A stretch of 64,000 nucleotides of DNA from Buttiauxella agrestis (GCF_900446255.1 NZ_UIGI01000001.1:4923947-4987946), one strand, 5' to 3'. Shown: positions 50,200-59,135, numbered from the stretch's first letter. The notes: generated by a model not told the origin, from the sequence alone. Numbers and translations: made by a program.

Positions 50200-51234
50200 A
50201 TGGAAAAAACGCGTAAGCGCCGAGGTACCGGGCGAGTCACACTGCAAGAAGTCGCCAATTTTGCGGGCGTAGGAACCATGACCGTTTCCCGTGCGCTGAG
50301 AACGCCTGATCAGGTTTCTGATAAGCTGCGAGAGAAGATAGAACAAGCGGTGGAAGCGCTGGGTTATATCCCCAATCGGGCAGCGGGCGCGCTGGCGTCC
50401 GGACACAGTGACACCGTCGCTGTACTCATTCCTTCTTTGACCGACAAAGCCAGTTCCCGCTTTATGCAGTCGTTACAGCAAGTGCTGAATAAAAACGAAT
50501 TCCAGCTACTGCTTGGCTGCCATGAACATAACAAGAATAAAGAAGCTGAAATATTGATGACGTTGCTGCAAAGCAATCCTGCCGCACTGGTCATCTTTGG
50601 CTCGCAACTGGCTGAAAAAACCTGGCAAATTCTCGAAAAGGCGAATATTCCAACGATTAATGTGGTGGGTTCCCCGTTTAGCCAGGCGTCAATTTCCCTC
50701 GAAGCGTCATTTTTTGAGGCGGCGCATAAACTGACGGAACACCTGTTAGATCAGGGATATAAGAATATTGGCTTTATTGGTGCGCACATGGATAACCGTC
50801 TGCAGCGCCAGCAGCTTAATGGCTGGCATAAAGCCATGCTCAGTCGCTACCAGAATTCCGATCAGGTTATTACCACGCCCGATGCCGCCAGCCTACAGTT
50901 TGGCCGCTACGCATTGACTGAAATACTCCAGCGCCAGCCGGAACTCGATGCGGTGATTTGCAGCCATGAAGACATTGCGTTAGGGATAATGTTTGAGTGT
51001 CAGCGTCGTTTGCTAAAAATCCCGGGGAATATTGCCGTCGCCTGCCTCGATGGTTCAGATAGCTGCGATCAAACGCACCCAACACTGACCTCTATTCGCA
51101 TCGATTATAAAAAGATGGGCAAAGACGCGGGTAAACTGCTGATTGAATTGCTCAATGACGAGCGGGATGATGAGTTAGATGAATCACGGGTCGAGCTTTT
51201 CAGCTACCAGATAGAGTTACGCCAAAGCACCTGA
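50200..51234 (+). CDS. LacI-family transcriptional regulator (GntR/IdnR-like) of the adjacent PTS
   Basis: A 344-aa protein with an N-terminal Arg/Lys-rich leader, the helix-turn-helix VTLQEVANFAGVGTMTVSRAL and hinge helix YIPNRAAGALAS. A type I periplasmic-binding-like effector domain follows, with the IGFIGAHMDNRLQRQQLNGW segment. The HTH and hinge resemble the gluconate/idonate repressors. Divergent from the PTS operon, with two palindromic operators between. Target and inducer are inferred from position only. Confidence 0.87.
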   Translation: MEKTRKRRGTGRVTLQEVANFAGVGTMTVSRALRTPDQVSDKLREKIEQAVEALGYIPNRAAGALASGHSDTVAVLIPSLTDKASSRFMQSLQQVLNKNEFQLLLGCHEHNKNKEAEILMTLLQSNPAALVIFGSQLAEKTWQILEKANIPTINVVGSPFSQASISLEASFFEAAHKLTEHLLDQGYKNIGFIGAHMDNRLQRQQLNGWHKAMLSRYQNSDQVITTPDAASLQFGRYALTEILQRQPELDAVICSHEDIALGIMFECQRRLLKIPGNIAVACLDGSDSCDQTHPTLTSIRIDYKKMGKDAGKLLIELLNDERDDELDESRVELFSYQIELRQST

Positions 51235-51240
51235 GTCATT

Positions 51241-51267
51241 CGGCGGATACGCTTGCGCCATCCGCCA
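51241..51267. repeat. REP element
   Basis: The palindrome GGCGGAT..ATCCGCC around ACGCTTGCGCC lies between the convergent ends of the LacI-family gene and yieH. Same family as the REPs at 44.3, 53.5 and 60.6 kb. Confidence 0.8.
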
Positions 51268-51273
51268 TTTTCA

Positions 51274-51939
51274 TTAACCCGTAATATTCCAACCTCGCGC
51301 CCGCCATAACTCCGGCAACTGCGCTAAATCGGTAAACGTCGTCACTTTCGGGTGATCAATCGGCTTGTTATGCGGGTCGGCACAAAAATAGAAAACTTCC
51401 ATGCCTGCGGCAATTCCTGATTGCGCACCCGCCATCGAATCATCCACCAGCACACAGTTTTTCACATCAACACGCATGGCGTCGGCGGCGTGGAACATCA
51501 GTGCCGGGTCCGGTTTCCACAGCTGAATATCGTAGCCGCTAAACAGTTTGTCCGGGAAATGGTGGAGCATTCCGGTTTTGCCCAGCGAATGATTCATCTT
51601 GCTGACCGGGCCATTGGAGACAATACACATCGGCACCTTGATTTGGTCGACTAAGGCTGCGGCACCTTCAATCTCCACCAGTTCGCTGTCGAATAGCCGT
51701 GAAACTTCGGCGCGATAAATCGGCTCCAGTTCCTCTTTTGGCAAGCTCACTCCATGTTGGGCATTGATCGTGTCGATGATCTCGTAGAGCTTGATCCCTT
51801 TAAAGGTCTTATGAACCTCCTCGAGCGCAAGCTCGATGCCGTATTGCGCAAACATATGCACGTAGGCTTTGGAGCAAATAACCTCACTATCAACCAGCGT
51901 GCCATCGCAGTCGAAGAACACCGCATCTATCCGGGACAT
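51274..51939 (-). CDS. yieH: YieH, HAD-family 6-phosphogluconate phosphatase
   Basis: A 221-aa cytoplasmic HAD hydrolase matching E. coli YieH in length. The nucleophile aspartate is in motif I FFDCDGTLVDSEV (about 8-20), motif II is CIVSNGP, and motif IV is CVLVDDSMAGAQSG. The start ATG at 51939 gives MSRIDAVFFDCDGT; the longer frame adds 20 residues that do not match the family. Divergent from adeP, as in E. coli. Confidence 0.94.
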   Translation of the reverse strand: MSRIDAVFFDCDGTLVDSEVICSKAYVHMFAQYGIELALEEVHKTFKGIKLYEIIDTINAQHGVSLPKEELEPIYRAEVSRLFDSELVEIEGAAALVDQIKVPMCIVSNGPVSKMNHSLGKTGMLHHFPDKLFSGYDIQLWKPDPALMFHAADAMRVDVKNCVLVDDSMAGAQSGIAAGMEVFYFCADPHNKPIDHPKVTTFTDLAQLPELWRARGWNITG

Positions 51940-51997
51940 ACCGCCTCCTTTTGTTAAAGTGACATGCATCTTACCCAATTTGCGCAATTTTTGCGGC

Positions 51998-52013
51998 ACG
52001 CAATCGTTGCCGT
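51998..52013. promoter_or_regulatory. Probable PurR operator before adeP
   Basis: ACGCAATCGTTGCCGT resembles the PurR consensus ACGCAAACGTTTNCGT with about three differences and partial dyad symmetry. It lies 106 bases before the adeP start. PurR control of purine permeases is known in E. coli. The nearby -10 is not clear. Confidence 0.6.
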
Positions 52014-52118
52014 ATAAGAAAATTCAATGAAAAAAAACTGCGCCGGGTCACCATGTTTTGTAATTTTTGGTATAGGATAGCGACGGATTTTCCCTCTCAA
52101 TGTTCGGAATTAAGACTA

Positions 52119-53456
52119 ATGAGCCAACCACAATCTACTCCGGCCGCAAATCCGGGGCTGCTCGAGCGCGTGTTTAAACTGCGCGAACACGGCACCACGG
52201 CCCGCACTGAAGTGATCGCCGGTCTCACGACCTTCCTGACGATGGTGTATATCGTTTTCGTCAACCCGCAGATCCTTGGCGCCGCTGGTATGGATACCCA
52301 GGCCGTTTTCGTCACCACCTGTTTGATTGCCGCATTAGGTAGCATCCTGATGGGTATTTTCGCCAACCTGCCCGTTGCACTGGCTCCGGCCATGGGCCTG
52401 AATGCGTTCTTCGCCTTTGTGGTGGTTGGCGCGATGGGGATTTCCTGGCAAGTCGGTATGGGTGCCATTTTCTGGGGTGCAGTCGGTTTGCTGTTGCTGA
52501 CTATTTTCCGCGTGCGTTACTGGATGATTGCCAATATTCCGGTGAGTTTGCGTGTCGGTATCACCAGTGGTATCGGGCTGTTCATCGGCATGATGGGCCT
52601 GAAAAACGCCGGTATTATCGTGGCTAACAAAGATACGTTAGTGACCATCGGCAACCTGACTTCGCACAGCGTTCTGCTGGGCGCGCTGGGCTTCTTTATC
52701 ATCGCTATTCTGGCTTCGCGTAACATCCACGCAGCTGTGCTGGTATCCATCGTGGTGACAACATTGCTGGGCTGGATGATGGGCGATGTGCAATATCATG
52801 GCATCGTTTCTGCGCCACCAAGCGTGCTGTCCGTTGTCGGTCAGGTGGATTTAGCCGGTTCTCTGAACATTGGCCTGGCAGGCGTTATCTTCTCCTTTAT
52901 GCTGGTTAACCTGTTTGACTCCTCCGGCACGCTGATTGGCGTAACGGATAAAGCAGGCCTTGCCGACGAAAAAGGAAAATTCCCACGCATGAAGCAGGCG
53001 CTGTACGTTGATAGCGTCTCCTCTGTTGCGGGCGCGTTTATCGGAACATCTTCCGTTACGGCCTATATCGAGAGTTCTTCTGGCGTGTCTGTTGGCGGGC
53101 GCACTGGCCTGACGGCGGTGATCGTGGGCTTGTTGTTCTTGCTGGTTATCTTCCTGTCACCATTGGCGGGCATGGTTCCGGCATATGCGGCAGCAGGCGC
53201 TCTGATTTACGTTGGCGTGTTGATGACTTCCAGCTTGTCGCGCGTGAAGTGGGATGATCTGACCGAAGCGGTTCCGGCGTTTATTACCGCGGTAATGATG
53301 CCATTTAGCTTCTCCATCACCGAAGGTATCGCACTGGGCTTCATCTCATATTGCGTGATGAAACTCGGCACCGGTCGCTGGCGTGAAATCAGCCCATGCG
53401 TGATTGTCGTGGCGCTGATGTTTGTTCTGAAAATCGTCTTTATCGACGCACACTAA
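52119..53456 (+). CDS. adeP: AdeP (YieG/PurP), adenine permease
   Basis: A 445-aa NCS2/AzgA-type purine:H+ symporter, exactly the E. coli length. It has about 13 hydrophobic segments, the N-terminal EVIAGLTTFLTMVYIVFVNP block, ALAPAMGLNAFFAF and the substrate-site GTSSVTAYIESSSGVSVGGRTG. The start MSQPQST at 52119 is chosen over the longer frame on length; its ribosome-binding site is weak (GGAATTAAG). Confidence 0.94.
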   Translation: MSQPQSTPAANPGLLERVFKLREHGTTARTEVIAGLTTFLTMVYIVFVNPQILGAAGMDTQAVFVTTCLIAALGSILMGIFANLPVALAPAMGLNAFFAFVVVGAMGISWQVGMGAIFWGAVGLLLLTIFRVRYWMIANIPVSLRVGITSGIGLFIGMMGLKNAGIIVANKDTLVTIGNLTSHSVLLGALGFFIIAILASRNIHAAVLVSIVVTTLLGWMMGDVQYHGIVSAPPSVLSVVGQVDLAGSLNIGLAGVIFSFMLVNLFDSSGTLIGVTDKAGLADEKGKFPRMKQALYVDSVSSVAGAFIGTSSVTAYIESSSGVSVGGRTGLTAVIVGLLFLLVIFLSPLAGMVPAYAAAGALIYVGVLMTSSLSRVKWDDLTEAVPAFITAVMMPFSFSITEGIALGFISYCVMKLGTGRWREISPCVIVVALMFVLKIVFIDAH

Positions 53457-53463
53457 TAGGTTG

Positions 53464-53491
53464 TGCCGGATGACGCTTCGCTTATCCGGCC
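53464..53491. repeat. REP element
   Basis: The classical unit TGCCGGATGACGCTTCGCTT with partner ATCCGGCC begins 8 bases after the adeP stop, between it and the convergent ramA. Confidence 0.9.
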
Positions 53492-53497
53492 TACTTA

Positions 53498-53839
53498 TTA
53501 CCCGTTCAACGTATGATTCTCTCTGCGATACCTGCCCGGCGGCTGATGAAATGTGCGCGTAAATATCCGCGTAAATGTCTGCTGCGAATCAAAGCCATAC
53601 TTCAGACTAATATCGTAAACCTTGTTATCGGTATCGCGTAAATCACGCGCGGCCAGCAACAGTTTGCGGTCGCGAATGTATTTCCCGAGGCTCTCGCCTT
53701 TGTACTGCATAAACAAACGCTGCAAGTGCCACTTCGAATAACCCGCATGTAAGGCAATATCATCAATGCGTAATGGCTGGTGCAAATTGTCGTCAATCCA
53801 TTCAACAATTGTGTCGATAACCTGAGCTGAAATAGTCAT
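53498..53839 (-). CDS. ramA: RamA, AraC/XylS-family multidrug-resistance activator
   Basis: A 113-aa single-domain AraC-type regulator with two helix-turn-helix motifs and no sensor domain. It is nearly identical to Klebsiella/Salmonella RamA (MTISAQVIDTIVEWIDDNLH, HAGYSKWHLQRLFMQYKGESLG, YGFDSQQTFTRIFTRTFHQPPG). RamA binds marbox-like sites and raises AcrAB-TolC efflux and porin-repressing functions. It is 21 bp after romA, so probably co-transcribed and silenced by RamR through the upstream palindrome. Confidence 0.95.
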   Translation of the reverse strand: MTISAQVIDTIVEWIDDNLHQPLRIDDIALHAGYSKWHLQRLFMQYKGESLGKYIRDRKLLLAARDLRDTDNKVYDISLKYGFDSQQTFTRIFTRTFHQPPGRYRRENHTLNG

Positions 53840-53860
53840 TCGTCCCCCCGCGCTTTTTGC

Positions 53861-54976
53861 TTACATGGCACTGGTAGATTCCCACCAGGCACTAAATTGT
53901 TGTGCGTTGTCGTTCACCCAAACAGGCTCGCCCTGCTTTGGCGTTAACAAACGGAAATTTTTGCCGGTACTGGCTTGCGCCAGGCTTTTGTACGGTGCAT
54001 CCCAGGTATGTTTTGCCAGTACAAAGCGGCCCGCATGTCCCGGCAAAATCGCACGAGCATTCAAATCAACAGCGGCCTGCGCGGTTTCTTTTGGCATCAT
54101 ATGAATGTTGTTCCAGTCCTCGTCGTACTGACCATTTTCCATGATGGCTAAATCCACTGAGCCAAACTGCTCGCCAATCGCTTTGAAATGCGGTCCGTAG
54201 CCGGTATCGCCGCTGTAATAGACTTTGTGTTCATCGGTCACGAACATAAAACTTGCCCATAGCGTCTGGTTGCTCTTCAATGTGCGGCCAGAAAAATGTC
54301 GCGCAGGAAGTACATGAACGCTCAGCTCATTCGAAACTTTTACTGACTGGTTCCAGTCTTTTTCCTGAATGATGTCGCTATTTACTCCCCAATAGCGCAG
54401 ATGTGAACCGACGCCAAGCGGCGTGATTATCTGGCGGATTTTAGGTTTCAGCGCCTTGATGGTGGCGTAATCCAGGTGATCGTAGTGGTCGTGGGAAATG
54501 ATCAGCAGGTCAATTTCGGGCATCGACTCAGCCGTCCACGGGTAATCGCCGGCAAATGCTTTATTCATAAATGAAAAGGGTGCGGCGTAGCGGCTAAAAA
54601 CCGGATCGATAAGAATGCGCTTCCCAGCCAGTTGCAGATACCACGACGAGTGGCCGAGCCAGACCATCGTGTCCTGCTCAATCGGCAGGCTTGCCAGATC
54701 GGTTTTAACCAACGGCAACGGTTGTTGCGGGCGAGCATTTTCAGTGCGTGTGGTCAGAAATCCCCATATCGCCGCCAGTTTACTTTTCTGGCCAGTGTAA
54801 TTGAGCGTTGTGACCTGATTGCGGAATTGCCCATCAACGTAATTTGCAGAGCGTTCAACTAAACTTAGACCTTCTCCTTGCGGAGCCTGGCCAAACCCGG
54901 CATTCAGGACAAAAGGCAAACTGGCTGCTGTAGCAATCAACATAATAATAACCGCGCAAATGGAGAGACGTTTCAT
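53861..54976 (-). CDS. romA: RomA, metallo-beta-lactamase-fold protein
   Basis: A 371-aa protein with an N-terminal hydrophobic helix (residues about 7-25, signal or anchor). The MBL fold has zinc motif SHDHYDHLD, then a histidine in LPARHFSGR, GDTGYG and GHAGRF. It resembles the NAPE-PLD/UlaG-like group rather than antibiotic-hydrolysing lactamases. In Klebsiella and Enterobacter romA precedes ramA and was named for reduced outer-membrane protein expression. The true substrate is unknown. Confidence 0.92.
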   Translation of the reverse strand: MKRLSICAVIIMLIATAASLPFVLNAGFGQAPQGEGLSLVERSANYVDGQFRNQVTTLNYTGQKSKLAAIWGFLTTRTENARPQQPLPLVKTDLASLPIEQDTMVWLGHSSWYLQLAGKRILIDPVFSRYAAPFSFMNKAFAGDYPWTAESMPEIDLLIISHDHYDHLDYATIKALKPKIRQIITPLGVGSHLRYWGVNSDIIQEKDWNQSVKVSNELSVHVLPARHFSGRTLKSNQTLWASFMFVTDEHKVYYSGDTGYGPHFKAIGEQFGSVDLAIMENGQYDEDWNNIHMMPKETAQAAVDLNARAILPGHAGRFVLAKHTWDAPYKSLAQASTGKNFRLLTPKQGEPVWVNDNAQQFSAWWESTSAM

Positions 54977-55031
54977 ATCCTGGCCCGCATGTACGCCCCA
55001 TCCACTGGAACGTTGCTAACAAAACTTGATA

Positions 55032-55077
55032 ATGAGTGAGTAAGCACTCATTATAGATGAGGCGTGACATGCGTCAA
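55032..55077 (-). promoter_or_regulatory. romA-ramA promoter with RamR operator
   Basis: On the minus strand, -35 TTGACG (55072-55077), a 16-bp spacer and -10 TATAAT (55050-55055). The RamR inverted repeat ATGAGTG-N6-CACTCAT (55032-55051) starts immediately at the -10 and runs downstream. This repeat form is the one described for Salmonella and Klebsiella RamR. Confidence 0.92.
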
Positions 55078-55165
55078 GATGCTTTTCAAACGCTGACATT
55101 CAGCGTTGCAGTGGCGTAGCTCGCGTGATTCAATTCGGCTTTGTAAATTTAGAGGGTAAAATGTT

Positions 55166-55738
55166 GTGGCTCGTCCGAAGAGTGAAGATAAAAAACTAGC
55201 GTTACTGGAAGCGGCGACAATCGCTATTGGCCAGTCGGGTATTGTGGCGTCAACCGCGCAGATTGCCCGTGCCGCAGGTGTCGCTGAAGGCACGCTGTTC
55301 CGCTATTTTGCCACCAAGGACGATTTGCTAAACGAGCTATATCTGCATTTGAAGCAAGGTTTGCTTTTTGCGATGCAGGAAAATCTCGACCGCACGTTAA
55401 AAGACCCAAAAGAGTACACCCGCTATATCTGGAACAGTTACATCGACTGGGCTATCGCTAATCCGCAAGCGCATCGGGCGATTCGTCAGCTGGCTGTGAG
55501 TGACAAGATTGACGAAGAAACCAAGCAGAAAGTGGCGGAGTTGTTCCCTGAAATGCACGAGATCTGCTCACAATCGATATTGAAGGCTTTTCAAAATGGC
55601 CCATACCGCGCGTTTAGTGATGCCATATTTTCTTCGCTGGCAGAAACGACAATGGAGTTCGCCAGCCGCGAACCTGAACGTGCTGGCGATTATAAAGCTT
55701 TAGGCTTTGAAACGATGTGGCGAGCCTTAGCAAACTAG
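55166..55738 (+). CDS. ramR: RamR, TetR-family repressor of ramA
   Basis: A 190-aa TetR-family protein starting at GTG 55166 ([10 protein letters not shown]). The helix-turn-helix is [27 protein letters not shown] at about 29-55; the ligand-binding half is helical. RamR represses the romA-ramA promoter, and loss-of-function mutations give efflux-mediated multidrug resistance. No premature stop is seen here, so repression should be intact. It is divergent from romA and ends over the last bases of chrR. Confidence 0.95.
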   Translation: MARPKSEDKKLALLEAATIAIGQSGIVASTAQIARAAGVAEGTLFRYFATKDDLLNELYLHLKQGLLFAMQENLDRTLKDPKEYTRYIWNSYIDWAIANPQAHRAIRQLAVSDKIDEETKQKVAELFPEMHEICSQSILKAFQNGPYRAFSDAIFSSLAETTMEFASREPERAGDYKALGFETMWRALAN

Positions 55739-56301
55739 GCTTTAACGCGCTTAATGTAATCCCCAAACGCGGTAAGTTGCCCGGTGAGGTGATCGATCGT
55801 GCTTTGGTCGACGACTTCACCCGTTTGCGCATCCACTTTGTTCTGAATTACGCCACCCATAAACTCCGGCTTGTTCATCACCATCGCGTCGAGGAAAACC
55901 AGAATCTGGCGCAGATGATACTGGCAGCGAGCGCCGCCAATGGCGCCCATCGAACTGGTTTGAATCAGCACCGGTTTACCCGCCAGCGGCTGTTCCGGCA
56001 AACGTGACAGCCAGTCGATAGCATTCTTTAAACCGCCAGGCACCGAATAGTTATATTCCGGCGTCACAATCACCACGCCATCTGCGGCGCGAATCTGCTC
56101 GGCAATGGCTTCAACGGTCGCCGGGAAACCTTCTTCTTGCTGCATATCGGCGTCATACAGAGGAATATCTTTAATCGACGGCAATGCGTCAATGCTCATC
56201 CCTGCCGGGGCGATGCGAGGCAACGTGCGGGCAACCATGGCGTTGAATGAACCCTGGCGAAGGCTACCTAATAAAGTGACAATCTTTAACGTGTCGGACA
56301 T
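55735..56301 (-). CDS. chrR: ChrR (YieF), NAD(P)H-dependent FMN quinone/chromate reductase
   Basis: A 188-aa flavodoxin-fold reductase matching E. coli ChrR closely. The FMN phosphate loop is [14 protein letters not shown] (about 11-24), followed by [17 protein letters not shown]. It reduces quinones by two electrons and also chromate. It overlaps the convergent ramR end by four bases. Confidence 0.96.
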   Translation of the reverse strand: MSDTLKIVTLLGSLRQGSFNAMVARTLPRIAPAGMSIDALPSIKDIPLYDADMQQEEGFPATVEAIAEQIRAADGVVIVTPEYNYSVPGGLKNAIDWLSRLPEQPLAGKPVLIQTSSMGAIGGARCQYHLRQILVFLDAMVMNKPEFMGGVIQNKVDAQTGEVVDQSTIDHLTGQLTAFGDYIKRVKA

Positions 56302-56347
56302 GCATACTCCTTGGTGTCTGGACGTTCTGGGAAAATCAGTTTTGATA

Positions 56348-57064
56348 TCACGCTTTTTCTGACGACATACTGGTTAAGCGAATAATACTGCCGTCAGGAT
56401 CCCGATAACGAGATTTAACATCCCACAGACTATGCCAGTTTTGCGGGCTTTCAAACTCCCACAAACTCAGTTTTTCGATGGCGGGTGAAACCACACACCC
56501 CCAGATCAACAAACCTTCCACATCGCTAATCGCTTCAATTTCAGCCTGGTCGCTCACTCGAATTCGCCCGGCACCTGGCAAAAGTTGCAGACTTTCTTCG
56601 CGCCCCGTCAGCTTATATGCGCTTTGATGCAGCGTGCGCAGTTGCGCTTTGGCCTCACCAGGATTTTTTTGGTTATTTATCCAGATGGATTCGTTGCTGC
56701 GAAACGTCGAAGCCGACGCGATAGAAGGTAGGTTGCCGAAAGACTGATTTATCTCGATATCCAGTCCGCATCGGCCCTCGGTGGTTATCAACACACCGAC
56801 TTTGTTTCCGGCATAGGCAATGCTGAAATCGGTCAGCGAAGAGTCGGCAAAGTGCGGGCGTCCAGCAGCGGTAGTGACGATCTTCGGTAATTGTTGAATG
56901 CCATACAGCATATAAAGCAATTCGGCTAACAGACTGCGGGAGGCTAAAAATCGAGAACGGCGGTGTTCTGGCATGTTGCGGGCGTGAGCATGACATTCGG
57001 CATTCAGCCGGCTCGAAAAGGGGTATTTCGGGTTGATCGTCCATCTTGCAAAATGCGTTGCCAT
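56348..57064 (-). CDS. yieE: YieE, 4'-phosphopantetheinyl transferase family protein
   Basis: A 238-aa cytoplasmic protein (249 in E. coli). The PPTase core residues are visible in FSIAYAGNKVGVLITTEGRCGLDIEI (Mg2+-binding Asp) and AKAQLRTLHQSAYKLTGREE-type helix, here AQLRTLHQSAYKLTG. The ATG at 57064 behind AGGAG is chosen. No carrier-protein gene is nearby, so its acceptor is unknown. It precedes chrR in the same direction with a 46-bp gap. Confidence 0.88.
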   Translation of the reverse strand: MATHFARWTINPKYPFSSRLNAECHAHARNMPEHRRSRFLASRSLLAELLYMLYGIQQLPKIVTTAAGRPHFADSSLTDFSIAYAGNKVGVLITTEGRCGLDIEINQSFGNLPSIASASTFRSNESIWINNQKNPGEAKAQLRTLHQSAYKLTGREESLQLLPGAGRIRVSDQAEIEAISDVEGLLIWGCVVSPAIEKLSLWEFESPQNWHSLWDVKSRYRDPDGSIIRLTSMSSEKA

Positions 57065-57197
57065 TTGTCTCTCCTTGATACCAGGCAATTTCCTCTGTTT
57101 TTGATTGTAGGTTTTTTGGTAATGAAACGCACGGCCAGGCGTGCATAAAAAACGATCAAAACCTTAGCAAATGGTCAACGTCATGAATATTTGGGTT

Positions 57198-58055
57198 TTA
57201 ATCTTCCGCCAGCTCAGCCTGCGTGTATTTGATGCTGTAGCCCGACTCAGAGGGATGGATATAGGCAAATCCTTGTGTTCCAAAATGCATTCCCGCGACG
57301 AGCAGGTTTTCTCGGGCGACGTGTTGCAGAATTTCTGCGCGGGTTTGTTCAGCCTGCGCAGGGTTGCAATCAAACATAATGGAAACCTCAGGGTGAGCTG
57401 ATTGTATATGGGGAAAATGAACCACATCGCCCCAGATAAGCAAACTCGTTTCCTTTGAATCAATCTGAAAACCCGTGTGGCCCGGCGTATGTCCAGGGAG
57501 CCAAACCGGGCGAATGCCTTCTGTTATCTCATCTTCGGAAATAATGTGCAGCTTGGGTGCATAGGCATCAAGTACGCGGCGGGCGAGCAAAAAATTACGC
57601 TGTCCTCGCTCGCTGGCTTCGTTGAAATGATGATCGTCTCGCCAGTATTCAGCTTCAAGAGCATGTAGATAGAGTTGCGCATTTTTATATACCGCAAGCC
57701 CCTGCTCATCCAGCAAGCCACCGATATGATCGGGGTGGCAATGCGTTATTAAGAGCGTGTCGATGTCGTCAGGAGAAACTCCGGAGGCACGCAGGTTTTT
57801 GCTGAGCATGCCTCCCGCGTTGTTCAACCCTCCCGTACCGCTATCAACCAGAATAGTGCGCCCACGGCCACGTATCAGGTAGCAATTGATGTGGATATTG
57901 CCGGGTTCATCAACACCCGCGCTATGCTGAATGGCCTCTGCTGCCGGTTTTCCAATGCCTGAGAGCAAATCCAGACTGGCTGCCATATTTCCGTCACTGA
58001 CGGCGGTAACCAGAAAGTCACCAATCTGACGGGAGAAAAAAGTGGGATGATTCAT
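57198..58055 (-). CDS. Metallo-beta-lactamase-fold hydrolase, function unknown
   Basis: A 285-aa soluble protein with the full MBL zinc set: THCHPDHIGG at about 117-126, GHTPGHTG near 197-204, and Asp in IWGDVVHF. The N-terminus is NHPTFFSRQIGDFLVTAVSDG with no signal peptide. The arrangement is like quorum-quenching lactonase or glyoxalase-II-like hydrolases, but nothing in the sequence fixes the substrate. The ATG at 58055 has GAGGT seven bases upstream; 20 extra codons in the longer frame are less likely. It is divergent from a LysR regulator, which probably controls it. E. coli has tna/mdtL/yidZ genes at this place instead. Confidence 0.82.
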   Translation of the reverse strand: MNHPTFFSRQIGDFLVTAVSDGNMAASLDLLSGIGKPAAEAIQHSAGVDEPGNIHINCYLIRGRGRTILVDSGTGGLNNAGGMLSKNLRASGVSPDDIDTLLITHCHPDHIGGLLDEQGLAVYKNAQLYLHALEAEYWRDDHHFNEASERGQRNFLLARRVLDAYAPKLHIISEDEITEGIRPVWLPGHTPGHTGFQIDSKETSLLIWGDVVHFPHIQSAHPEVSIMFDCNPAQAEQTRAEILQHVARENLLVAGMHFGTQGFAYIHPSESGYSIKYTQAELAED

Positions 58056-58100
58056 AACTGTTACCTCAGGATGAATGACAGGAAGCACTAGACTCGCGCG

Positions 58101-58177
58101 ATGACTTTCCGTCATCTTAAAGGCTTAAATCAGGCTCTTATAACGATACTATTTCACCTATCAATGACATTTTGTCA
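58101..58177. promoter_or_regulatory. Two TGAC-N5-GTCA inverted repeats in the MBL/LysR divergent region
   Basis: ATGACTTTCCGTCAT (58101-58115) and TGACATTTTGTCA (58165-58177) share the half-sites TGAC and GTCA with a 5-base spacer. Their starts lie 63 bp apart (about six helical turns). They are good candidates for binding by the adjacent LysR protein. Confidence 0.6.
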
Positions 58178-58196
58178 CTGAACCTGCACGAACAGG

Positions 58197-59135
58197 ATGG
58201 CTCTAATGCGCAGAAAACTTCCCAGTAGCGCTTCATTGCTGGCTTTCGAGTCAGCGGCAAGACACGGTAATTTTGCCAGGGCAGCCGAGGAGTTGTCGCT
58301 AACGGAAGGCGCTATCAGTCGCCAGATAGCACGCCTTGAATCGCTACTCAGCTGTAAACTCTTTGACCGCGTAGGGAGCCGGGTAAAACTTAATCCCGTG
58401 GGGATTCGCTATTCACATCATGTTCGCGAAATGCTTGAACGACTGGAAAGAGATACCCAGTACATTTGCGGTATTCACGAAGGAGGGCAAAGCCTGGAAC
58501 TTGCCGTTCTCCCCACTTTTTCAAGCCGCTGGCTTATTCCTCGTTTGAATGGTTTCAGAGCCTTGCATCCTGATATCACACTGAATATTGCCGCCCGAAG
58601 CGACCCGTTTATTCTTGCTGGAAGTGGCTTTGATGCCGCCATTCATTTTGAACATCCTGGATGGGCGGGCATGAACGTCAGTTTTCTTCTTGAGGAGCGT
58701 TTGATACCGGTATGTCATCCGACATTGCTGACAAATGCAGATATGTCGCAACAACTTAACGGATTGCCGCGTATTCATCGGCGGCAGAATCCGGAAGCCT
58801 GGCATCACTATGCCCGGCAAAATGGAATTGCTTTTGATAACCCCTCTCAAGGCGACCGCTACGACCTGCACGAAATGGCTATCGCTGCGGCAATCACGGG
58901 ACAGGGTGTTGCGCTGGTGCCACGTATGTACGTTGAAAAAGAGCTTCAGGATGGTTTGCTGGTGGCGCCCTGGCCGGAATCAGAAAGCCTGAGCAAAAAG
59001 TTTTGTCTTGTGAAGCCAACCGTTTCGGGAATCAACGATCGGGCATTACAGGCTTTTGAAACCTGGTTGCAGGTAGAAATCACGAGCGGTACGGCAAGGA
59101 CAGATAATAAAAAACCCGTATTAACATGTCGTTAA
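58197..59135 (+). CDS. LysR-family transcriptional regulator (GcvA-like), target probably the MBL gene
   Basis: A 312-aa protein with an N-terminal helix-turn-helix (LPSSASLLAFESAARHGNFARAAEEL, then TEGAISRQIARLESLL) and a C-terminal type II periplasmic-binding-like effector domain. The HTH style resembles the GcvA/AmpR subgroup. It is divergent from the MBL hydrolase with a 141-bp gap. The ATG at 58206 (MRRKLP) is an alternative start. No known symbol recognised. Confidence 0.87.
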   Translation: MALMRRKLPSSASLLAFESAARHGNFARAAEELSLTEGAISRQIARLESLLSCKLFDRVGSRVKLNPVGIRYSHHVREMLERLERDTQYICGIHEGGQSLELAVLPTFSSRWLIPRLNGFRALHPDITLNIAARSDPFILAGSGFDAAIHFEHPGWAGMNVSFLLEERLIPVCHPTLLTNADMSQQLNGLPRIHRRQNPEAWHHYARQNGIAFDNPSQGDRYDLHEMAIAAAITGQGVALVPRMYVEKELQDGLLVAPWPESESLSKKFCLVKPTVSGINDRALQAFETWLQVEITSGTARTDNKKPVLTCR

